Assembly: GCA_028671895.1 (NCBI GenBank)
Contig: CM053813.1
Span: forward strand, 9,548,001 to 9,612,000
From: Oenanthe sinensis
Lineage: Eukaryota > Streptophyta > Magnoliopsida > Apiales > Apiaceae
Length of the DNA stretch: 64,000 nt
Direction: 5' to 3'
In this document: piece by piece, positions 46,601 to 58,200 of the stretch
Numbering within the stretch: position 1 is the first letter of the stretch
How the letters are laid out: each line of letters starts with the position of its first letter
The notes under the pieces: model-generated
What the model saw: the letters and a program-made list of their open reading frames with translations, nothing else
Database searches by the model: none
Told to the model about the DNA's origin: nothing
Translations under genes and position numbers: made by a program

Positions 46601-47870
46601 CTAATGTTACTCAACTAAGGGGGAGGAAATTTCTTCTGTAGAGGATTACTCAATTAAGGGGGAGAATTGTTGAACAAGAAAAGGGGGTATATAATAACAT
46701 GCTTGGATTGGATAGAACTAGTGATTATTTATTAATTCTTCTATTCCATTTGATTTTAGAAAATTCTTGTATATAAGATAAACTGGATTTTCTAAAATGC
46801 ATAACATGTCATAGTTTACATTTTTATATCTACAATGGTTTAATGTTGAATGTATGTCATGTCTGTTGTTACCTCTATTAAAATGGTTAAACAAGAAAAG
46901 TGTTGAGTAATTCACATAAGGGGAGAAAGAATTCACCTTGGGTAAGAAGTGAAGACAGAAGTTGGAGAAACAAAGGAGAAGTGATAAGAAGAAAATAAGA
47001 CTTCATCCATGTCATCCTAAGGGGGAGTAGTGATGAGTCTGAGAAGTGAAGATGATTTAACTTGAATATTTGTCTTTCATCTTTCATTTCTAGTTTACTT
47101 ATTAAATCGGGAAATGTATTATATGATCCAGAAAACATTTTATTATTTACATAGTTTAATGTTTTATTATTTTCTTATTTGGTGGTTGAGTTATCCTCTA
47201 GGAATTTGTGTGTTAAATATTTAATAACAAATATGGAGAGATTGAAAGGCATATGACTATGCCTATTTGTAATAATTAGGTGACAACTCAACTCAGATAA
47301 AAAATTGAAGTAAATAATAAATATTGAAAAAGGAATCAAGACGAAGAATGTCAACTAGACACAAAAAATCAGAATATCACAAGAAATCTGACAAGACTGT
47401 TACTCAACATTGGAAGAAGTTCATTTATATGTTCAAGTGTCTGTGTAAAAATAAAAGAGTAGTATCTCAAGGAGTTCAGAAGATACAGAAGATTGTAAGT
47501 GCCTACTACAGAAATATTCTAGAAAAAGAAAATTATAGAGGAAAAACTAAAAGACAAGACAAGATATAAAGACCACTACAGCAGAAATGAGAATCAACAT
47601 TGTAGTTAGTCATCCGTGAACCAGACCAGTGCACAGGATTTCAATAATGTCAGTGAAGATTCGTCATCAAAAAGTATAAGTAGTTTTATGACAGAAGATA
47701 TAGGAAAGATGGAAAGATTTCGGAGCTAACAAAAAAGTTATACAAGTCAAGATAGTATTTTAATTCTACTATCAAAAGTTAATTAATTATTTAATTTATT
47801 TAATTAAATTAATTCAAGTTGAATTTAATTTAATTTATAAATTATTTAATTAAATTAAGTAAAATTAATT
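46601..47870. other. Old retroelement-derived non-coding sequence
   Basis: Four purine tracts of the AAGGGGGAG kind occur at about 46617, 46657, 46917 and 47021. That is the sort of sequence found next to Sirevirus 3' LTRs. A possible LTR start (GGAGAGATTGAAAGGCATATG, near 47242-47261) is visible, but no matching second copy was found. No gene is recognised; short open frames look incidental. Confidence 0.4.
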
Positions 47871-47879
47871 TATTATAAA

Positions 47880-48115
47880 ATATATGACTTGGTATGACTT
47901 TTAATAAGTCTTTTTAGACTATATTAAAAGTCATGCTGAATTCTATTAAAAATAAGTCATACCAAGCTTAAACCGAAAGTCATACCGAATTTTGATTAAA
48001 AAGTCATACCGAACAAGTTTCACCAAATGTCATACCAAACAAGATTCACCAAAAGTCATACCGAGCAATGCAGAAAAGGTCTTACCAACCAGTGAAGGAA
48101 AAAGTCATACCGAGC
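47880..48115. repeat. Array of AAAGTCATACCGA words
   Basis: At least eight imperfect copies of AAAGTCATACCGA or its partial reverse complement (TTGGTATGACTTT) occur in about 230 bases, preceded by an AATTTAATT-rich stretch. This has the look of the LTR word arrays of A, B and C, but with a different word. No gene is present. Confidence 0.75.
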
Positions 48116-48689
48116 TGTTTTGATTCCCACTTCCGGTCCAGTTCTAATAATGCGGTCAAACAATTTATTCAATCACGACGAACAAAATAAATTCATGTTC
48201 AACTCCAGAGACGGACTCCCATTAATAAAGAATAACATTACTGCATGTAGCATGAGTATCGGTCGGTTTTTAATGACCAAATCAGACCGGATCATAAATA
48301 CCGGTTTCATTAAATATCAAATAGACCTAACCATTTAAATATTCAGACCAGACCAGACCAAAATTAAACGGTTCGATTTGGTTGGTTATGGTTTTAAACC
48401 AAATTTGAAATCTAGATAATTAAAAATAAATATACCAAAATATCTTGTCATTACTTAAAATTAAGTTGCTACAAAAATATAAACACTGCATCCGGTAATC
48501 TATTTTTAATAGCACAAAAATTATGTCAAATTCACATTGGTTGTCAAATTTAAACAAATTATATATCATAACAGGTCAAATAAACAAAAAGGAATAGCAG
48601 CAGCAAATTCACTACAAATAAACAAAAAGAAATGCATTCCAGGAGATTCACTGCAGCAGACTAGCAATCTTAATTCCAGAAGAAATATT

Positions 48690-49169
48690 ATGCATCCTCC
48701 TCCTCCTCCAAGTCCATTGCAGCATCCAAATCTGAAACAAAAGTAAATTTTAAAATCAGACGGGATTCGAATTATTTTAAAATAAAGTTGATAATATTAT
48801 GTAAGAAAAGTGAAGTGATTCCATTTCCTTAAAACTGATCATACCACTGCTTAAGCTGTTGGTTTCATATTATTACACTGTATGGTAACCCGTTGAAAAG
48901 CTAAATATATATAACTCATTCAGATTTCAATAACAACATAAAAGTAGGATCAAGAAAGTACATGCAAAGGATACCTTCAGCAAACTCTTCATACTTCTCT
49001 GATTCCAATAATATAACATATCTAACTCCAATAATATATCACGTAGGTCAATTGGTTCTTCAGGAGACTTTAATCAATTCTGGGCACATATTAAGCATTC
49101 AATAGTTTTAGGAAGTAGACTACTCCTAAATGTATCCAAAACTCTACTGCCAATAGAAAATGCAGATTC
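48690..49169 (-). pseudogene. hAT transposase C-terminal dimerisation domain remnant
   Basis: Minus-strand translation from 49169 gives [31 protein letters not shown], a stop where hAT proteins usually have Trp, then LKSPEEPIDLRDILLELD. This is the C-terminal dimerisation domain (hAT family). A frame change leads to ESEKYEEFAEG near 48975-49000. A probable intron separates it from a last acidic exon ending DLDAAMDLEEEEDA (about 48690-48735). The catalytic part is missing, so this is a relic. Confidence 0.85.
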
Positions 49170-49323
49170 TGAATATATTCAAAATTTTATGGATTCACAG
49201 TGATATAAACACAACAAATTGGAAGATTCAACCACAATTAAACACTAAATCTCAATATTAAATTACAATCAAACACCAAATCTCGATATTTAAGTAGAAA
49301 ATTATTTGAGACAAAAGAAAACC

Positions 49324-49329
<6 letters not shown>

Positions 49330-49417
<88 letters not shown>
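49330..49417. repeat. (TA)n microsatellite
   Basis: This is an uninterrupted run of about 44 TA units within the hAT element. Confidence 0.98.
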
Positions 49418-49418
<1 letters not shown>

Positions 49419-49638
49419 TATAAAGAAAATACCTTGAAGCAGAAAATGTGAAGGATGGAGGATGATGAAAGATAGAGATGGACGGATGGAGGATGAAAAT
49501 AGAAAGATGAATGTGAAGCAGTGAAGTTATTAGGTGCGGCTAGATGAAATGAAAGTAACGGATGGAGTGATTAGAGTCTTTTTAAGACGGGGAAAAAACA
49601 TATATTTAAGACAAATATAGGTAAATGTAAAACAAATT

Positions 49639-49795
49639 TATATTATATTATATTATATTATATTATATTATATTATATTATATTATATTATATTATATTA
49701 TATTATATTATATTATATTATATTATATTATATTATATTATATTATATTATATTATATTATATTATATTATATTATATTATATTATATATATATA
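49639..49795. repeat. (TATTA)n microsatellite
   Basis: About 29 near-perfect TATTA units end in a short TATATATA run that abuts the Pack-MULE-like left end. Open frames do not matter here. Confidence 0.97.
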
Positions 49796-49904
49796 GGGTC
49801 CCCTTCTACAACCACAGTTGGATATGTAACATAATTCAGTCAACTCATCTTTCACCGTTAAAAAAAACAAAAGGACGGTTGTGATTAAATTTAAAAAAAT
49901 GACA

Positions 49905-50227
49905 TGCGCTCTGTTATAGAGCGTACTACGCTCTATAATAGAACGTATGTAATTTTTTCTATTTCCTTTTATGCCCTTAATTTTCCACGTGTAAATTATT
50001 ATTTTTAAAAAAACCACATACGTTCTATTATAGAGCGTATCCTGACTGGAAAATATTCTAAATCAAAACAGCTTCACAGTCAATCTCTCTATACATACGC
50101 TCTATTATAGAGCGGATGTCTGCTATATACGCTCTATTATAGAACGTACCTATATGGCTGAAAAATATTCTAAGTCAAAACAGCTTCACAGCCAATCTCT
50201 CTGCATATACGCTCTATTATAGAGCGG
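49905..50227. repeat. Left cluster of ACGCTCTATAATAGAGCGT palindromes
   Basis: Six near-palindromic units occur at about 49905, 49927, 50019, 50096, 50127 and 50207. A segment of about 80 bases that includes a unit is itself duplicated (50044-50122 and 50156-50235). No ORF covers them. Confidence 0.9.
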
Positions 50228-50232
50228 ATGTC

Positions 50233-50573
50233 TACTCATCTTGTAAGCCATTTCTTTAGACATGAGAACTCCAAATGCATAGTAATACCTGGTAGATACA
50301 GAGTAAATCACCCCAGGCTGGGGATGCTTTCATTACGACCAACCAATGATTGAAACTCACTCCCTCGAGTGGAGGTATCATATCAGGTTTTGGAATATGA
50401 TCAGGCCAGTGATGAACAATGTAAGCACTAGTGTAATATCCTATGAAAGACAGTGCGATATGGCTAATACGAGATACATAGCAGAGAGGCGAGATGGAAC
50501 GAGTGGAGGAAACAGATTTGTAACAACGGAGGAACACAGATTTTAAGTTTTGTTTCATTATATGATTTGCCAT
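50233..50573 (-). pseudogene. Captured MORF/DAG-like organellar RNA-editing factor fragment
   Basis: From an ATG at 50573 the minus strand encodes a basic, Ser-rich N-terminus suggestive of a mitochondrial transit peptide (SVFLRCYKSVSSTRSIS), then PPLEGVSFNHWLVVM, the signature of MORF proteins. After about 50307 the frame changes and reads YSVSTRYYYAFGVLMSKEMA, the next conserved MORF block. The stretch between the two blocks is missing, so this is a rearranged partial copy and not a gene. MORF proteins act with PPR proteins in C-to-U RNA editing in organelles. Confidence 0.82.
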
Positions 50574-50756
50574 TATAACCCTAGAACAAATGATTCTAAA
50601 TTCTAGATTTTTTTAGAGAGCATGGGTATGAAATGGGTATGAGATGGGCAAAATTGAAATGGGTTTTAGAGAGCTCATAAAAATCTCCAAAAATTAGGTA
50701 TGATAAAAGAACTAGTGTGTTGTTAGGAGATATGAGTGTGTATTCTAGGAAGAGAT

Positions 50757-50872
50757 ATAATAGAGCGTATCATTAAAAAGGTAAAATGAGAAGAAAAAAA
50801 ATGACATACGCTCTATAATAGAGCGTACATACGCTCTATAATAGAGCGTACATACGCTCTATTACAGAGTGT
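50757..50872. repeat. Right cluster of ACGCTCTATAATAGAGCGT palindromes
   Basis: Half a unit at about 50757 is followed by three tandem units at about 50807, 50830 and 50852, spaced about 23 bases. The second and third are separated only by a CATA-type link. Confidence 0.9.
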
Positions 50873-51183
50873 ATGTTACTTTTTTTTAAAATCTCAGTCG
50901 TTGATTTGGATTTTTAACGGTAGAAAATGGGTTAGTTGTATTATAATAGTTATCCAACCGTGGCTCATAAACCTTTTCCATATATATAATAATATATATT
51001 TATAGCGATCCGGTCCGATCTTAATGGTCGATTTAGAAAAGAAAACCAGACCGGACCAGAAAATAACGGTTTGTATTTAAATCAAACTTAAATCAAACCA
51101 AACCGCTTAAAAAACCGTAAAAAGCAATTTAGTGGGTCTGGCCTGATCGGTTTAGTTATTTTTTGCACAGTCCTAACTGCATG

Positions 51184-51732
51184 AAGGAAATCATTGTAAT
51201 TTATACAATAGGCTGAACTAGTTATTCTTCCGCAAACCCATCAATAGAGGTTAGAAAAAAACAGTGCATTTGCATTGCATTAGTCCCGTTTATGCAGCAA
51301 CATCATTTTCTTGATATTCATAGGCGGTTATAAATAGTCACACATCATAGCCCTTGAAGATAAAAGTGAATTGAAAAAAAAAGTTACAAGTGAGCAAAGA
51401 CATGCTATATACAAAGAGGACCAATGTATAATTTTATACAACAGTCGACCCCATTTTCCTGTTTTTCATACTTGAACGTTTTCCAACACAAGTGACAACT
51501 ACAAATCAAACAGCAAAGTAGTTCTTGTTTGCACAACCTAATCGATTTCCATATACTCACCCTTCCATTTTCCTGCTTCACAAGGTATTCATTTTATGAG
51601 AAATTTTAACTCTGAAATAGATTCTAGAGTAATTCATCTCTGGTGTTGGAACATGTCTCATGTTACAGACCTGGAATGAGTGCAATGATCACATATTCAA
51701 CTGCCTGAATCCATGGAGCCTTCACTTGATCC
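51184..51732 (-). other. 3' flank of the ARIADNE gene, probably 3' UTR
   Basis: This lies between the hAT duplication and the ARIADNE stop codon. It contains no open frame or repeat that I recognise. A transcript end is expected here on the minus strand, but its exact site cannot be read. Confidence 0.5.
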
Positions 51733-51892
51733 TCATATTTTAGAAGAGCCCTTTTTCAAACTTTTGTCTTTGCTACTACTCCCTGCAACACACTTTGAGC
51801 TTGGTTGCATGCTAGAAGCTCCTATGGAGTCGACATCTGACAAACCATTCTCTAGTGCTCTAACCAAGTTTTCAAAGTAATTACGAGTGACA
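51733..51892 (-). CDS. ARI7/ARI8-like: ARIADNE last coding exon with stop
   Basis: This is a 160-bp exon starting after TTGCAACAG. It encodes [20 protein letters not shown] followed by a low-complexity Ser/Lys tail and TGA at 51733-51735. The intron before it is 2285 bp. Confidence 0.93.
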
Positions 51893-52532
51893 CTGTTGCA
51901 AATTACAACGCAGCATATTAGATAATGTATGAGGTATCAATGAAATGTGGAGAAATTTTTTTGAAATCAAATTTAGTTAAAAACATAACCTAAAGAAAAC
52001 TCACAAAAAAAAATAATAATTAGTGCAAGCAATAATAGCATATAGTCTCACTGCTTAAGTTTTAATCAGAGCAAAAATTTAGATATGTGGCTAACTATAT
52101 CCTTACATATGCAGGTAGACTTCATATGATGTATAATAAGCATTGGAGAGAAGGATTTACAGAGTAAATCTGTAAAATGATAAGAACAAAGGGTCAAAGG
52201 TTATTCAGCCGCAGAAGCACTTACCCATGGTTTCCCCGCTGAAGAAAGAATAAAATATGATGGATTCCATAATTGGTACTCAATTTTATAGTTAAATAAT
52301 TTATAGTCTAAATTTCAATGGGTTGAAATTACATTTGCTCTATGTTTCTCAGACTCTTCATTTTACCGTTGAGTAGCCGTGTTGGACACTCAACATGGAC
52401 ACTCGGACTTGGACACTTAATTTAGGCCAAAAACATATATATTTTTCAAAATATTGCCGAGTCTGATACTTGGATACTTATAGCCGAGTCCGAGTAACAT
52501 AGTTTTTGCTTATATAAAGAATAAAAACCTAA

Positions 52533-52574
<42 letters not shown>

Positions 52575-55186
52575 TAACCTAAACAAACAATTAGGAGGCT
52601 TCTGGTTCGTGGTAAATGAATCCGATTAACAGTGACCTGAATACTATATGCTACCATTTGGGTGAATACTATGATTGATTAAAATGGGAACCTTATTTCC
52701 CAACCGGGTAAATCAGTCTGAACATATTCCTTGGAATTCCAATCCTTTTCCATTCCCAAACATTTTATTCCAATTCCCAATCTCCTCACCAATCCAAACA
52801 ACCCCTAAATAACCATACATATATAGCTAGACCCCGCGTAAAAACTGGAAAAAACTAATCTATGGTAATATATTATATATAAATAGTCTAAATATTCTGA
52901 AAAGAATTAATTTAAGGAACAACTAATAGTTATATTTAAATAGTCTAAATATTCTGGTAAGGATAAATTGAAGTTGGGCAATATATGGTATTAAAGGAGC
53001 AATAGGCCAGCTGAAAAAAAAATACTTGTATTTTAAAGTATTACCTCACTTCTATTTTACGCTGACAACAATAGCAACGATATTCATGTTAGTCCTAAAG
53101 TTCTCACAACAGCTCACAAGGTCTCTTTTTCTCACAAGTCATGGCAACAACAGGTATCTATTCACTTTCTTTCCTAAACTACTTTTTCTACTACCAAATA
53201 GGACAAGAATTACGCAGAATGATTTATAGATCGTGAATAGATAAAACTAAGGTGACTAGACAAATATATCGATCATTCTTACTATGGTTCTCCATCATCA
53301 TGATTCCTGTTAAATAGATATCACCTAATTAAATATCCAGCATGTCACGGTGCTTAGAAAAGTCAAAAACATCAAGGAAACCAAAATATGAAGGAAAAGT
53401 TCAGATCTAATATCTGGTGCAACCACACGTATTTTACAGACAGATTAGAATGAACTCTAGATTGACACAGAAAAATTTACATCTAGTGTAAGTTGGATTA
53501 TGGATTTATGTCAAACATTTATAACAAATTTATATCAGAAAATTATATTCTGTTATGCAAAGATATCGATCAGTTTGAAGTTCTTGAGTCAATGTCAGAA
53601 TCCAAAATTAACTTGTTTAAACTATGACAGTGTCCAATTTATCCTGTGCTTTCTTCTTTGTTTAAGTTTATAGACAGACTCGACAATGATTTCCAGTGGG
53701 TACCCAAACTTATTTCCCATTAGAGTATACGACTATACGTACAGTCCATGTGCAACACTACTCCAAAACATTTATCAAGAATCCTCCATTCCAAAAAGAG
53801 CTCTGATTCAGAAGCTATCCCCAAAGGAACCCCCCTCCCCCCACTAACCTTATGCATGTTCTTGTTTCCCACAAAATTCTTCCTCCAATGGACGATTTAT
53901 GAACTATTTCAAAAGGTGATCTTGGTTTAGGATTACTACTAGCATATTTTGGAAAAATATCCCAAACTTTCGAATGGGTCATCACCCATGCAATTCTCAT
54001 AACGAACTCTGATTACAGAAGCACACTGTAAACTCACCACTCACCAACTAATTTTATACCTTTTCAGTACCTAATTAAAAGAAAGATACTTTAATGATCG
54101 ACAGGCGACAGCATATGGACTCATTCCAGAAGTGAGCTTGGTTAATAACAGCTAAGAAATTTAAGGACAAATTATACCTAGTCAATCCAGCCAGTTTTGT
54201 GCGAAAGCTATTAAAATCTTCAGATGTTCCATCGCTGAGGTAATTCTGTAATTCCTTCTCGGCACATTGATGAAGCCTTTCTAGATTAGCTTCCGCTTCA
54301 CCTGTTCATAATTGTAAAAATGAATTAATAACTACACATGAGCAAAAGTTACAGCTAATAACATGCTAAGTATGATATATATATATATATACCTTGCAAA
54401 TACTCAAAAAACTGTCTTTTGGCAAGCTCATGCTCTGGCAAATAGAATCCATATGCATATGTCCATTTTAATACTCGCCTACACTCTACAATCTGCCAGG
54501 ATAAAATTTAATACGCAACAATCAATCCACAACGTAGAATGGTTCAATCCATAATACATCGGCTAAAAGGTGCAAGAGACATGAACATTTGTTTTCAATT
54601 TGGTACTCCCTAAGTGAGACAACACATGCCTGCTTCATATTAAGAGCAACTCCAACAGCATGCTAATGGGTTCCCTAAAAATAATATTATTAAATAGAAT
54701 CCTAGTGATTTAAGACATTATATTGTAGGATAACTCCAACAACAATCCTTATCCCTTATCCCTATTCCCTATTCCCTATTATTATAATAAATGAGGGAAA
54801 AGAATGGGCAAAAAGGAGAGAGAGAAAAAAGAGAGGGAAAAGAAGTGGAAAGAAAGAGAGGGAAGTGAATATTTAATTAATAAAAATAAGACTAGGAATG
54901 GTCGTACCGTTCTTAAAAATAAGGAATGAAAAGTGATTTGTAACATTTTAGGGGAGCACTAGCACACTGTTGGAGCACTATTTTTCTTAAATTTTCTTAA
55001 ATTGTAGTTAAGGAACCTATTTAAGCAAGATGTTTGAGTTGCTCTAAGTGGACTGATATGGCATCTAGGAACACCTGTACGGTAGGGAATATGTGTTTTT
55101 TTAATTTCTGTTCATAGAGCGAGTGCCATGGTGGATCTGGCCTTCAGACAATCAACTTGTTTTCCTTACTATTTACAGCACTTCTT

Positions 55187-55237
<51 letters not shown>

Positions 55238-58200
55238 GCAATAATACAACACATAATGAATTAATTATATTTACCTAGTGGCGCGGTGATTATTATACCT
55301 TAATAAGCATAAGAGAGATCTTATTAAAATTACCACAAAAAGTATAGGGACCATTAGATCAATAACTAAATAATTAACAACCATTAGATCTCAATTAGCT
55401 AGGAATAATTCTTATTTAATCTAAATAGAAGACTTGAGTTCAAAACTTGACAACTACAATATTATTTATATATTTTAAGTTAAAAAGGGATTTGAGTTTA
55501 AATTTTGACATATATAATGATATATTAATGTTAAACAGTATGAATGTTGCAGAAGAGGGGGGGTTGAATGCAACTTGATAATTTATCACTAATCTTGCTA
55601 ACGAACAAAAAGTAATAATATCAAGTAAGAAATGCAGACAACGAAAAGCAAGAAATTAAAGACAGGTGTTTAACTTCAAAAGTTAATTTTATTAATTTTT
55701 GTTTGCTACAAATGACTGGAAAATAATTTCAGCTTCGATAGATACAATAACAATGACTTTGCTAATGTTTCTATGCTTGAGAAAATTTAAAGCTCAGTTG
55801 CATAAGGGAAAGTATTTGTGAGATGTGTATTTATAATGAAACACATATCACACTTACAAGTGTTTTCCCTTGTTCCTAGAACAAAGCTTGAAATAGAAAT
55901 TTTGCTTTTTCTATTCAAATTTGTCTTCATTCCATTTGTAGATAAAGCATCCTGAGATATGCAGAAATCTTTGACTCCTTAAGCACTCCTTATCTTTTGC
56001 TTGAATTCTCCCAAATTGGAGTAGTAGACTTGACAAACTAGGTAGTAATTTCAAAATCATTCCTTGTATTTTCACTATCTAGTCTGCTACCTGAAACACA
56101 CTGTCAGCTTCACTAAAAAGTTACTGTCAACCTTTAGTTTCTCTTTGGTGACAATATCTTTGGCTCCGCAAATGTTGTTGTCAAGCTTGATAGTTCATGA
56201 AACATGTTGTCATCCAAAGCTACTGTCAACTATCCCCGCTAATGTTGCTGTCAACTATTCTCGCCAAAGTTGCGGTCAGTAAAACTTGATGTCTTCAAAT
56301 ATTCATTCTCCACCAAGTTTACTGTCAAAGTAATAGTTGCTATCAGTAAAACTTGTTATCTTCAAATCTTTATTCTCCGCCAAGTTTACTGTCAATGGAA
56401 TAGTTGCTGTCAGTAAAACTTGTTATCTTCAAATCTTCATTCTCCGCCAAGTTTATTGTCAATGGAATAATTGTTGTCGTTTGTTCCAAATGTGTTGTCA
56501 CTTGAATATGTTGTCGTAGACTTCAGTTGTAAGTTGTAGAATGTTACTGTCAAAGACTTAACTCATGTTGTGCCTGAACACTTTGTAAACTTCTACTTCA
56601 TGGATTATGTTATTGTATTTGTACAAGACAGTAACTATTGAAACTTACTGCCACCTACTTGGCTTTTAAAACATATTGTTACAAGTGACAACTAAACATA
56701 CTGGCAATATAAATATGACAGTACATTTTACTTAGTTAATTTTTAATTAATCTAAGTAGCTTATAGTTGATTACAATGTTAACACAACAATTCCTAACAA
56801 TCTCCCCCAATTTGTTTTTATGTAAAATAAAGACAAATTCAAAGTAAATTGTAGATGCTAACTCAACAAACATAATTGAAGTGTTTGTACAGAAAAATAT
56901 TCAGGAAAAATTATAAGTAAAAATTTATCTCAAACTAAGCTCCTCTAGACTGAGCAAATCTCCAATTTCAGTTTGAGCTTCATTTTCATTTCTTTGCTAC
57001 AATCATTTCTGTCATAAAGACTTTCAAGAGCTTTTAGAGCCTGCTTTTCTTCATCTGTCTTGGCATGATCAGAGACACAATCTAAGACTAGCTTTACCAT
57101 CTTATAAGATAGATCCTTCAAATCCCGATAGGTGTAGTTCTCAGTTGGTCTTTTGGAGATGCATAGATACTTCATCCCCAACATGTCTTTGACAAATATA
57201 GCTTTTGTAGATGAGAAAATCTGCTTCACTCTAAGTTTGTCTATAGCTTCATCTTCTTCCCTTGACTCAATGATGTCCCAAACGAGTTTGCTTAGATCTC
57301 TTTCAAACTCTAGAAATGATCATGTAGTGAGTCTGAAAATTCTTCTCAGATGTTCATTGTTGAGCACCATAAAATTTGCAGCCTCCACTTCCATGTTGTC
57401 AATTGTGATTCTCAGGGGTCCAAATAAGACTGGAGAAACATAATTCAGGCTTCTTGAGAATTGATCATTCAACTTGGCATGCTTCATGTCAATCTCAGCC
57501 TCCGTTATCCTTTTAGTGATTTTCTCCACCTTTTTCTTGGTAGCTTCAACTTCACTTTCAAACTTCTTCCTCTTTTCCCTTTCTTCTTTCCTCTTAGAGT
57601 CACAAATATTCAGTGCTCTATTTTTCAAATCAAATATATCAAAGTTTGTGATATTGAGCATTTGCTTCTTTATGAGTTTGACTCTTTCAGGATCCTTCTC
57701 AGCCAATGTCTCCAACTCTTCAAAGGTGATCTCCTCAGCAGATCCACCAGAGTTACTAAAGATTATTCTTTCAGGATTTCTTAGAAAACATTGTTGGGTC
57801 TTCTCATACTGCACCTTCTCATACTCTTGTTGTTACTTTGTTGAAATGATTCTATGAAGGTTGGGAATGAATTCTTGCTCTTCAGGATATGGAAGTTCTT
57901 TCAACTGATCCTTCAATTTGGACATAAACTCAACCTTCTTGTCTTGAAGACACTCCATATTCCAGAATTCCATCACTCCATCATTATTAGCAAACATCAC
58001 ACCATCTGGATAGACTTTGGGTTCAGGATCCTCAATTTCATTAGAATCCAATGGATGAGGTTTAGTCTTTACATCTACATCTTTGACAATTATCAGCATC
58101 CTTCTCACCATGAAGTAATCAGCTTCTTTCATGTCATGCCCCATCACTGTAGCTTCTCTAGTAGAGTAAAGAACATGAATTTTCCTCAGAGTGTTAGAAC

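Larger units (their letters stand above)
49796..50980. mobile_element. Pack-MULE-like unit with terminal inverted repeats and captured gene fragment
   Basis: The left end (49796 onwards, CCACAGTTGGATA then CACCGTTAAAAA near 49853) and the reverse complement of the right end (CCACGGTTGGATAAC then TACCGTTAAAAATCC) form imperfect inverted repeats of about 100 bases. Between them lie palindrome clusters on both sides and, in the middle, a fragment of a host MORF-type gene. Long inverted ends around captured gene pieces are the Pack-MULE pattern. Target duplications cannot be read because both flanks are TA-rich. Confidence 0.6.
48248..51175 (-). mobile_element. Degenerate hAT-like DNA transposon
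   Basis: It is flanked by an 8-bp duplication ACTGCATG (48240-48247 and 51176-51183), the length typical of hAT. Ends are TAGCATGAGTATCGG and, on the other strand, TAGGACTGTGCAAAA, a poor but plausible pair of terminal repeats. Subterminal CCGGTCCG, ACCAGACC and CGGTTT words occur at both ends, as is usual in plant hAT elements. A minus-strand transposase dimerisation domain lies inside. It is interrupted by two microsatellites and a nested Pack-MULE-like unit. Confidence 0.8.

Noticed and set aside
46718..47138. Two minus-strand ORFs of 72-83 residues
   Set aside because: They have no motif, lie in old retroelement sequence and are no longer than expected by chance there.
48537..48746. A plus-strand ORF of 69 residues ending in a Pro-rich stretch
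   Set aside because: The Pro run is the antisense of the acidic Glu-rich end of the hAT transposase relic.
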